Below, piece after piece: positions 26,391 to 33,387 of a stretch of 40,278 bases of DNA; position 1 is the first letter of the stretch, and each line of letters begins with the position of its first letter. This DNA is from Aquisalimonas sp. (GTDB taxonomy: Bacteria; Pseudomonadota; Gammaproteobacteria; Nitrococcales; Aquisalimonadaceae). Position numbers and translations under genes: made by a program. A model generated the notes under the pieces. The model was not told where the DNA came from. It saw only the letters and a list, made by a program, of their open reading frames with translations, and did no database searches. Location: the NCBI RefSeq assembly GCF_007120195.1, contig NZ_SKOG01000152.1, positions 1-40,278 of the forward strand, in the 5' to 3' direction.

Positions 26391-26960
26391 ATGGCAGATA
26401 AGCCCGAGATCCTAGCGACCCGCACAGTGGCACAATCGCGCCTGTTCCGCGTCGAAGCCGTGGACTTGCGGTTTGCCAACGGCGTGGAGGTGACATTCGA
26501 GCGCATGCGCGGCTCCGGGCGGGTCGGTGCGGTCATCCTGGTACCGGTGACCGGCGACGGGACCCTGAAGCTGATCCGGGAATACGGAGTCGGCACGGAG
26601 CGCTACGAACTGGGACTCCCCAAGGGGCGCGTTGAGCCCGGCGAAGACATGCTCGAGGCGGCCAACCGCGAAATCATGGAGGAAATCGGCTATGGCGCAA
26701 GACAACTGACCACGCTGCGGGCCCTGAGCCTGGCCCCAGGCTATTTCGGCCATCGCACGCAGGTGATTCTGGCCGAAGACCTCTACCCCGAGCGGGCCGC
26801 GGGAGACGAACCGGAGCCCCTGGAGGTGGTCGATTGGCCGTTATCCGGGATCGAGGATCTCGTGCTGCAAGAGGAGTTCAGCGAGGGCCGCTCCATTGCC
26901 GCGTTGTATCTGGCGCGCGACTTCCTTCGCCGTCGCAGTGCCAGTCAGGACGCGGGGTGA
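26391..26960 (+). CDS. nudE: ADP compounds hydrolase NudE
   Basis: Encodes 189 aa. The Nudix box is complete: G79-x5-E85-x7-R93-E94-I-M-E97-E98-I-G100. NudE hydrolyses ADP-ribose, NADH and related ADP compounds, releasing AMP. The flanking L-G-L-P-K-G-R and A-P-G-Y-F-G-H-R-T match NudE. It lies between gspN and cysQ, an arrangement also seen beside T2SS operons in other gammaproteobacteria. The stop overlaps the cysQ start (GTGA). Confidence 0.93.
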   Translation: MADKPEILATRTVAQSRLFRVEAVDLRFANGVEVTFERMRGSGRVGAVILVPVTGDGTLKLIREYGVGTERYELGLPKGRVEPGEDMLEAANREIMEEIGYGARQLTTLRALSLAPGYFGHRTQVILAEDLYPERAAGDEPEPLEVVDWPLSGIEDLVLQEEFSEGRSIAALYLARDFLRRRSASQDAG

Positions 26961-27769
26961 ACCAGCGCGATCTGCGCCGGTTGTCGCCCCAGGCCTGCCT
27001 GCTCGCACGGCAGGCGGGACGCGCGATTCTCGGCATCTACCGGCAGGGCTTCGACGTGGCCACCAAGGCTGACGCCACCCTGATTACCCCGGCGGATCGC
27101 CGCGCCAATGCGCTGCTGCGTGAGGGGCTCGCCCGCCTCGGTCCGGCGCTGCCCATCGTCTCCGAGGAAACCGTGGCGCCGGCCTTCAGCGAGCGCCGCG
27201 CCTGGCGACGCTACTGGCTACTGGATCCGCTGGACGGCACCCGCGAGTTCGTGCGGCGTTCGGACCAATTCACGGTCAACATTGCCCTCGTGGACGACCA
27301 CCAGCCGGTGCTCGGTATCGTCCACGCCCCGGCCCTGGGTCAGACCTGGTTCGGCGGTCGGGGCCTCGGCGCGTTCCGTCAGGCCGACGGCGGCGAGCCG
27401 ATACCGATCCGCGCGTCCCCGAGGGCGCACGACCCCCTGCGCGTGGTGCTCGGCCGCAATCGCCCCGGGCCACGGACCCGCGCGGCGCTGGAGCGACTGC
27501 CGCGCCACGAGACCAAGGTGTGGGGGGCATCACTGAAGTTTTGCCTGATCGCTGAGGGTAAAGCCGATTTCTTCCCCCGCTACGGCCCCATCTCGGAATG
27601 GGATATGGCCGCACCGCAGGCCATTCTTGAGGCAGCGGGCGGTTACGTCACGGACATGGCCAGCCTGGCGCCGATCCGGTACAACACGCGGGAGGCATTG
27701 ACCACCAGTGACATTCTCGCGTTTGCCGATGAGCATGTGGATTGGCGACGGTACCTGGCCGAGAAGTGA
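26957..27769 (+). CDS. cysQ: 3'(2'),5'-bisphosphate nucleotidase CysQ
   Basis: Encodes 270 aa of the inositol-monophosphatase superfamily. Metal-site motifs are S-E-E (69-71), D-P-L-D-G-T (90-95) and the later S-E-W-D-M-A-A-P. The enzyme removes the 3' phosphate of PAP or PAPS, recycling the by-product of sulfate assimilation. GTG 26957 overlaps the nudE stop and has AGGA about six bases upstream. The frame is open from 26834 inside nudE, but homology begins here. It converges on the DUF2007 gene with an 11-base gap. Confidence 0.94.
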   Translation: MNQRDLRRLSPQACLLARQAGRAILGIYRQGFDVATKADATLITPADRRANALLREGLARLGPALPIVSEETVAPAFSERRAWRRYWLLDPLDGTREFVRRSDQFTVNIALVDDHQPVLGIVHAPALGQTWFGGRGLGAFRQADGGEPIPIRASPRAHDPLRVVLGRNRPGPRTRAALERLPRHETKVWGASLKFCLIAEGKADFFPRYGPISEWDMAAPQAILEAAGGYVTDMASLAPIRYNTREALTTSDILAFADEHVDWRRYLAEK

Positions 27770-27780
27770 ATTGGAACCGG

Positions 27781-28098
27781 TTACAACCGCCCGCGCCTGC
27801 CGCCACACTTCCAGCACTGCTCAAACTGGGGCTCCAGCTCCTCACCGCACTCGCGACAGCGCCAGCTCTCGCCCTCCGGCGGGGTGTCGTCCAGGGCCGC
27901 TTCGATGATCGCCTCGGCACGCCCGTGGTCGATTTCCCGCTCCACCCAGAGTTCGGGCCACACGGCCGTGGGCGGTAATTCGCCGGCGCCACCAACCAGC
28001 CCCATGTTGCGAGTGGTGCAGCGGATACCTTCGTTCTCCAGCAAATTGCGCATATGCCCCACGAGCAGTGGGCTATGGGCGCTGTAGACCCGCTTCAT
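27781..28098 (-). CDS. DUF2007 domain protein with C-terminal zinc ribbon
   Basis: Encodes 105 aa. The N-terminal half (M-K-R-V-Y-S-A-H-S-P-L-L-V-G-H-M-R-N-L-L-E) is the DUF2007 signal-transducing-type domain. The C-terminal half has two C-x-x-C knuckles (C-R-E-C and C-W-K-C), forming a probable zinc ribbon. Function is unknown. It follows ackA on the same strand after 55 bases. Confidence 0.85.
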   Translation of the reverse strand: MKRVYSAHSPLLVGHMRNLLENEGIRCTTRNMGLVGGAGELPPTAVWPELWVEREIDHGRAEAIIEAALDDTPPEGESWRCRECGEELEPQFEQCWKCGGRRGRL

Positions 28099-28153
28099 GG
28101 CCGGCCCTCCGTTGTCTCTGCACTCCGGAATGGTTGCGGCCTCAGCCGTGCCA

Positions 28154-29323
28154 CTACGATAACAACGCCACTGTATGCCGCGCGATCATGCCCTCCTCAT
28201 CCGTTGACACAACGAGCACGGGCAAGCTATCCGCAGCACTGATCGTTCGCGCGTTGACAGCGTTGGCCTCGGCGTCCACGCACAGCCCCAGGCTGCCCAA
28301 GTGCTGAACAATGCCGGCGCGCACCGCCGCGGCGTTCTCGCCAACCCCGGCGGTAAAGACCAGGCCATCAACCCCGCCCAGGGCCACGGTGAGGGAACCG
28401 ATCTCCCGTGCCGCCCGGTAGACGTAGGTGTCCACGGCCTCGGCGGCCGCCGGTTCGGTGCTCGCCAGCAGCTCCCGCATGTCGTGGCTGATACCGGACA
28501 TGCCCAGCAGCCCGGAGCGATGGTAGAGCATGTCCTGGACGTCCTCGCGGCTCATGCCCTGCTCCAGCAGGTAAAGCACGACACCGGGATCCAGAGCGCC
28601 GCAGCGCTGACCCATGGGCAGGCCATCCAGGGCGGTAAACCCCATACTGGTGGCCATGCTACGCCCGTCGCGCATGGCACAGAGGCTGGCGCCATTGCCA
28701 AGGTGGGCGGCAATCACCCGAGCCCCCGCGAGCGCCGGGTGCTCCTGGCGCAGGCGCTCGGCGACCGCCTCGTAAGAGAGCCCGTGGAAGCCATAGCGGA
28801 TCACCCCGCGCTCGGTCCACTCGCGCGGCAGGGCGAAGCGTTGCGCCACTGCGGGCTGGCTGCGGTGGAACGCGGTGTCGAAACACGCCACCTGCGGCAG
28901 CTCTGGACGCAGCTCGGCGAGGATTCGCACCGGGGCGAGATTATGGGGCTGGTGAAGCGGCGCCAGGCTGCTGAGCGCATCGAGGGCCTCCACGTTCGCC
29001 TCGGTGAGCCGCACCGGGGCATGGAAATCGGTGCCACCATGCACCACGCGATGGCCCACGGCCAGTAATTGCTCATAGCCCACAGCGGCATCGAGCCAGT
29101 CGAGCAGCCGCTGCAAGGCCGAGCGGTGGTCGGCATTGCCCAGGTTTTCATCGGTGGTGGTCACGCCGCGATCATCCCGGACCCACAGCCGCGCGCGGCT
29201 ACCCCCGAGACCGCCCACCTGTCCGCGCCAGGCGAGCGCCGGGTGGTCCTGGCCGGTGTAGACGGCGAACTTGATGCTCGAGGAGCCGGCATTGAGTACC
29301 AGCAGGCGGGGTTTCTCACTCAC
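28154..29323 (-). CDS. ackA: Acetate kinase (acetate/propionate kinase family)
   Basis: Encodes 389 aa. Motifs are N-A-G-S-S-S-I-K-F (11-19, phosphate 1), F-D-T-A-F-H, and H-L-G-N-G-A-S (phosphate 2); the ending G-M-I-A-R is also typical. It interconverts acyl phosphate plus ADP with the acid plus ATP in the cytoplasm. The start overlaps the end of the preceding phosphate acyltransferase gene by 4 bases, so the two are translationally coupled. The substrate could be acetate or propionate; sequence alone does not separate these. Confidence 0.94.
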   Translation of the reverse strand: MSEKPRLLVLNAGSSSIKFAVYTGQDHPALAWRGQVGGLGGSRARLWVRDDRGVTTTDENLGNADHRSALQRLLDWLDAAVGYEQLLAVGHRVVHGGTDFHAPVRLTEANVEALDALSSLAPLHQPHNLAPVRILAELRPELPQVACFDTAFHRSQPAVAQRFALPREWTERGVIRYGFHGLSYEAVAERLRQEHPALAGARVIAAHLGNGASLCAMRDGRSMATSMGFTALDGLPMGQRCGALDPGVVLYLLEQGMSREDVQDMLYHRSGLLGMSGISHDMRELLASTEPAAAEAVDTYVYRAAREIGSLTVALGGVDGLVFTAGVGENAAAVRAGIVQHLGSLGLCVDAEANAVNARTISAADSLPVLVVSTDEEGMIARHTVALLS

Positions 29324-30282
29324 GGCTGTCTGCCCTCCCGGTAGTAGTCCGCCAGCAACAAGGCGACGGCACAGGAGGCCATACGCGAGAATACATCATC
29401 GGCACGGCTGGTCAGCACAATGGGCACCCGGGCGCCCAGGACAATGCCGGCCGCCTCCGCCTCCGCCAGGTAATGCAGCTGCTTGCCCAGCATGTTGGCC
29501 GACTCCAGGTCGGGGGCCAGCAGGACATCAGCCCGTCCGGCCACCTCGGAGCGCAGACCCTTGGCCCGGGCGGCCTCCTCGGAGATGGCGTTATCAAAGC
29601 CCAATGGACCATCCAGACGGCCGCCGCGGATCTGGTCGCGATCGGCCATCTTGCACAGCGCGGCGGCATCGATCGTGGAACGAATTTGTGGGGTCACCTC
29701 TTCGGTGGCCGATAGAATGGCCACGCGCGGGCTGCTCACCCCCAGCGCCTGCGCCAGCTCGATGACGTTGCGCACGATATCGGCCTTGGCGAGCAGATCG
29801 GGGGTAATATTCAGCGCGGAATCGGTGATCAACAATGGCCGTGGGTATGTGGGCACATCCATGGCCCACACGTGGCTCATGCGCCGATCTGTGCGCAAGC
29901 CGCCGCTGCGACTCACCACGGCGCGCATGAGCTCGTCGGTGTGCAGCTTCCCCTTCATCAGGGCGGCCACCTCGCCCCGGCGCGCCATTCGCACGGCGGT
30001 GTCGGCGGCTTCATGGCTGTGTTCCGTGGCAACGATTTCCAGTTGACCCAGATCCAGATCGTTCGCCTCGGCGCAGGCGCGGATCTTGGCCTCCGGACCC
30101 ACCAGCACAGGTATAATCAGGTCACCGTGGTAGGCTTCCACGGCCCCACTGAGGCTGGCTGCGTCTACGGGATGCACCACGGCAGTGCGCAGCGGGCGTA
30201 TGCCATCCGCCATGCGCAACAGCCGCGTGAGCTGCCTGCGGTATGCCGTCTTCGGTGTGTCCTCGGTTTGCTGGTTGTTCAT
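29320..30282 (-). CDS. Phosphate acetyl/butyryltransferase family protein
   Basis: Encodes 320 aa of the short, single-domain PTA_PTB family. It carries A-A-L-M-K-G-K-L-H-T-D, the D-S-A-L-N-I-T-P segment, S-A-T-E-E-V and the conserved G-P-L-G-F-D-N-A-I-S region. Some databases name such proteins enoyl-CoA hydratase/phosphate acetyltransferase, but no MaoC domain is fused here. It should exchange CoA and phosphate on a short acyl group, feeding the coupled kinase. It lies between fabI (67 bases upstream) and ackA (4-base overlap). Whether acetyl, propionyl or butyryl is preferred is unknown. Confidence 0.9.
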   Translation of the reverse strand: MNNQQTEDTPKTAYRRQLTRLLRMADGIRPLRTAVVHPVDAASLSGAVEAYHGDLIIPVLVGPEAKIRACAEANDLDLGQLEIVATEHSHEAADTAVRMARRGEVAALMKGKLHTDELMRAVVSRSGGLRTDRRMSHVWAMDVPTYPRPLLITDSALNITPDLLAKADIVRNVIELAQALGVSSPRVAILSATEEVTPQIRSTIDAAALCKMADRDQIRGGRLDGPLGFDNAISEEAARAKGLRSEVAGRADVLLAPDLESANMLGKQLHYLAEAEAAGIVLGARVPIVLTSRADDVFSRMASCAVALLLADYYREGRQP

Positions 30283-30349
30283 GTCTGCTCCGTGTCAGGT
30301 TGGTGTCACCGTAGCTCGTTGCATGCCGCGAACCTGGGTGGCGAGAGAC

Positions 30350-31123
30350 TCAGCCGACAATGTGGTAACCGGCGTCGATGAAGGTCGTGTTTCCCGTGAG
30401 CGTCTTCGCCCGGTCGCTCACCAGAAAGGCCGCCACCGCTCCGACATCGTCAATGTCGGCGAGGTTGTACTGGGGAGCCCGCTGGCGCGTGCGTTCCAGG
30501 AGCTCGTCGAAGCGATGGATGCCCGATGCGGCCCGGGTCTTCAGCGGGCCCGGTGAGAGGGCGTGTACTCGAATGCCCTGCGGGCCCAGTTCGGCCGCGG
30601 CGTAACGCACGCTGGACTCCAGGGCCGCCTTGACCGGCCCCATGAGGTTGTAGTCCTCGACGACCTTCTCCGCCCCGTAGAAGCTCACGGTCAACAGCGC
30701 CCCGCCCTTGGGCATCAGCGGCTCCGCCTCGTGGGCCATGCGCAGGAAGCTGTGGCAGGAGATGTCCATCGCCTGAAGAAAGCCGGCCTGGCTGCTGTCG
30801 ACGACGCGCCCGTGGAGGTCATCCCGGGGCGCAAAGGCGATGGAGTGCAGCAGGAAGTCCAGTTCACCCCACTCGTCACCGATGCGCTGGAAGACAGCCT
30901 CCAGCTGCCCCGGCTCGCGCACGTCGCAGGGCACAAGCAGCGAGGCCTCCACGCGCCGGGCCAGGGGTTCCACGTGCGGGAGTGCCCGATCGTTCACGTA
31001 CGTCAAGGCAAGCTCGGCACCAAGCTCGCGGAATGCCCGCGCGCAAGCCCAGGCGATGGAGTCCTCGTTGGCGACGCCCACCACCAACCCGCGCTTACCG
31101 CGCAGAGACAGAAATTCGGACAT
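30350..31123 (-). CDS. fabI: Enoyl-[acyl-carrier-protein] reductase (NADH), FabI type
   Basis: Encodes 257 aa. It is a short-chain dehydrogenase-fold enzyme that reduces trans-2-enoyl-ACP in the last step of fatty-acid elongation. The nucleotide site G-V-A-N-E-D-S-I-A-W and the FabI active-site pattern S-F-Y-G-A-E-K ... Y-N-L-M-G-P-V-K (Tyr-x6-Lys) are present. G-P-L-K-T-R-A-A-S-G and the ending T-F-I-D-A-G-Y-H-I-V-G also fit. It precedes the pta-ackA pair rather than sitting with fab genes, so it may be a second or specialised FabI; other copies cannot be seen from this window. Confidence 0.93.
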   Translation of the reverse strand: MSEFLSLRGKRGLVVGVANEDSIAWACARAFRELGAELALTYVNDRALPHVEPLARRVEASLLVPCDVREPGQLEAVFQRIGDEWGELDFLLHSIAFAPRDDLHGRVVDSSQAGFLQAMDISCHSFLRMAHEAEPLMPKGGALLTVSFYGAEKVVEDYNLMGPVKAALESSVRYAAAELGPQGIRVHALSPGPLKTRAASGIHRFDELLERTRQRAPQYNLADIDDVGAVAAFLVSDRAKTLTGNTTFIDAGYHIVG

Positions 31124-31162
31124 AAGTGTACCTCTCTACCCACTGATTGTCCCGTCGGTAAT

Positions 31163-32062
31163 CTACCGCCTGCCGCCATTGCCGTCTTGATCCGGATCAG
31201 CTCCAGGCGGATTGTCGGCTGCTCCGGCCTGCGGATGCACCACCGGAAACGCACGGGTGGCGCTGCCGGTGTAAAGGCTCAGGTGCGGGAACGGGATCTC
31301 GATCCCCTGCTCATCGAATGCCTGTTTGATCTCAAGCGGCAGCGTGTTGCGGAGCTCGAGAAAGTTCTCCCGCAGCCCCCAGACTGAGAATTGCAGGTCC
31401 ACGGATGAGTTGCCGAACCCCTGGAAGAAGACCTGCGGTTTCGGCTCCTGCAGGCACAGCGGGTTGCTGTCGGCCACGCTTTCGAGCACGCCTTTCACCC
31501 GCGTCAGGTCTTCCTTGTACGCGACACCCACCTGCAGGTCGTAACGGCGGATCGGGAAGCGCGAGTAGTTCGTGACCTGGGTTTTAACCAGGGTTTCGTT
31601 CGGCACGCGAACGAACAGGTTATCGCGGGTGCGCAGCTTCACGGACAGTAGATCGATGGCCAGGACCTCTCCCGCCGTGTCACCGATCTGGACGAAGTCG
31701 CCGATCTGGAACGGGCGCTCGGCAATGAGGAAAAGACCACTGATCAGGTTGGAAGCCGACGTTTGGGAGGCAAACCCAATGGCCACCGTGAGGATGCCCG
31801 CCGCACCGAGGAGGACACCGAGTTTGAAACCCAGCTGGTGCAACGCGGACGCGATCACCAGGCCGAAAATGACGTAGAAGACGACGCGGCGCAGTAGCGT
31901 CGTCTGATGAATGTCCAGGTGCAGCGTCAGCACGCGTCCCACGGCCCGCGACACCACCCGCGCCAAGGCCCAGCCGACCACGAGGATGATCAGAGCCTGC
32001 AGGAGACCGGCCCAGTTCACGCCGGTGATCTGTTCCCACAGTGTTGTGCCGAAATCGCCCAC
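31163..32062 (-). CDS. MscS-family mechanosensitive channel
   Basis: Encodes 299 aa with three N-terminal transmembrane helices (about 17-36, 60-80 and 88-120). The third is the Gly/Ala-rich pore helix leading into the MscS signature A-S-Q-T-S-A-S-N-L-I-S-G. A cytoplasmic beta domain follows (Q-I-G-D-F-V-Q-I-G-D-T-A-G-E-V, V-P-N-E-T-L-V-K-T-Q-V-T-N-Y-S) and an alpha/beta vestibule. The length is close to small MscS. The channel releases solutes on hypo-osmotic shock. It lies directly after the DUF432 gene (33-base gap) and before fabI (39-base gap). Confidence 0.93.
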   Translation of the reverse strand: MGDFGTTLWEQITGVNWAGLLQALIILVVGWALARVVSRAVGRVLTLHLDIHQTTLLRRVVFYVIFGLVIASALHQLGFKLGVLLGAAGILTVAIGFASQTSASNLISGLFLIAERPFQIGDFVQIGDTAGEVLAIDLLSVKLRTRDNLFVRVPNETLVKTQVTNYSRFPIRRYDLQVGVAYKEDLTRVKGVLESVADSNPLCLQEPKPQVFFQGFGNSSVDLQFSVWGLRENFLELRNTLPLEIKQAFDEQGIEIPFPHLSLYTGSATRAFPVVHPQAGAADNPPGADPDQDGNGGRR

Positions 32063-32095
32063 GTCAGGCCTCCTGCAGCGGTGTCATTGGTTGTT

Positions 32096-32902
32096 CTAGA
32101 ACAACGCACTGAATGCCCTGACCAGGGTGTTCTTTTGCGGCGCCTCGCGCGGTTCCGCCACTTTTCGCGCTCCTACGGCTTCTTCCGGCGCACTGTGTCC
32201 CAGCGCCAGATCGGCCAGGCCGCCGTCGGCCTGCCGCGTCAGGGTCACTGCCTGGCTCCAGAATCGGCCGTCCCGATCCCGGTAAAGGCTCAGCGTCGAT
32301 ACGGGTAGGCGCACGCGATCCAGCAGCAACGTATCCAGACCCTGGTTGCGGATGACCAGCGGCGTGATGGCCCGGTAAGGCAAATGCGGGTGATCGGCCA
32401 GATTGAGCCGGCAACGGCTGCGCGTTGCGTAGCAAACCACACCCTCGCGGGTATTCTCGCCGAACCAGGTATCTGACAACCGCATGCTGGGGAACTCCAG
32501 CAACTGCCGCAGTGGATCGCCGGCGGACACGCTCACCCATAGCGGATAGCTCAGGTACAGGCGCACCGCCTCCCCGGCCGGGACGTTGAGCGGCGTAAGC
32601 GGACGCGAGACGATGCCGCGATCGGGCAGTCTCACCGCAATGTGCAGCGCCGGGCTATCCCCGGCGAGGACGAATCGCTGTTCTCTGCGGTCCTCGGGCT
32701 CACTGCGCTTTTGCTGGCGCCGCTCCAGGGCCACGGCATCGGCGTAGGCGTCCCCTTTGCTGTGGAAGCGGATGAGCCATTCACGCGGGCTCCGGTGGAT
32801 GTTGAGCGACAACGGCCCCACCGACAGCGTCAATGTGCTGTCGGTGGGTACCGTAAAATCGCCGATCCACGCGTCCGGTCGCAGACGTTGCGTCGCCGCC
32901 AT
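32096..32902 (-). CDS. DUF432 domain-containing protein
   Basis: Encodes 268 aa with no signal peptide or membrane helix. Segments such as F-V-L-A-G-D-S-P-A-L-H-I-A-V-R-L-P-D-R-G and V-N-V-P-A-type beta strands fit DUF432, a family often encoded beside MscS channels. Function is unknown; the pairing with MscS suggests an accessory role, which is an inference. It lies four bases after the MaoC-type hydratase gene and just before mscS. The C-terminal tail is charged and probably disordered. Confidence 0.72.
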   Translation of the reverse strand: MAATQRLRPDAWIGDFTVPTDSTLTLSVGPLSLNIHRSPREWLIRFHSKGDAYADAVALERRQQKRSEPEDRREQRFVLAGDSPALHIAVRLPDRGIVSRPLTPLNVPAGEAVRLYLSYPLWVSVSAGDPLRQLLEFPSMRLSDTWFGENTREGVVCYATRSRCRLNLADHPHLPYRAITPLVIRNQGLDTLLLDRVRLPVSTLSLYRDRDGRFWSQAVTLTRQADGGLADLALGHSAPEEAVGARKVAEPREAPQKNTLVRAFSALF

Positions 32903-32906
32903 GCCG

Positions 32907-33329
32907 CTACCCTTGTGACGGGACCATCACGACGGCCTCACCGGTGACGACTGGCTTGCCCTTCACCAGGCAGGAGGTGCTAAACGTCACGATGTTCTTG
33001 TCAGGGCGCAGGTCAATGAGTTCGACGCGCACCAAGAGTGAGTCACCGATCCGCACCGAGCCACGAAAACTCAAAGACTGGTCGAGATAGATTGCTCCCG
33101 GCCCAGGCGACTGCATACCGAGTACCGCGGAGATATAGGCAGCGCTCAACATGCCATGGGCGATACGGCCCTTGAACTGGGTCTGGCTGGCGAACTCCTC
33201 ATCCACATGGATCGGATTGAAGTCGCTGCTGACCCCGGCAAAGTTGACGATATCCGCCTCCGTGATGGTCTTTCTGAAGGTCGCCTGCATACCCACTTCC
33301 AGCGTCTCGAAACGGTACCCTTGGCTCAC
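32907..33329 (-). CDS. MaoC-like (R)-specific enoyl-CoA hydratase
   Basis: Encodes 140 aa with the single hot-dog domain and hydratase 2 motif. The catalytic pair D36 and H41 lies in S-S-D-F-N-P-I-H-V-D, followed by G-R-I-A-H-G-M-L-S-A-A. The length and motif match PhaJ-type enzymes that hydrate trans-2-enoyl-CoA to (R)-3-hydroxyacyl-CoA. No polyhydroxyalkanoate synthase is in the window, so a role in storage polymer or fatty-acid metabolism is only a possibility. It begins the run that continues with DUF432, mscS and fabI. Confidence 0.9.
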   Translation of the reverse strand: MSQGYRFETLEVGMQATFRKTITEADIVNFAGVSSDFNPIHVDEEFASQTQFKGRIAHGMLSAAYISAVLGMQSPGPGAIYLDQSLSFRGSVRIGDSLLVRVELIDLRPDKNIVTFSTSCLVKGKPVVTGEAVVMVPSQG

Positions 33330-33387
33330 AGAATGTCTCCCCGGCCTCAGTCAGATCCAGTGCCCTGCAGTCTATTCGATTGCCGCC

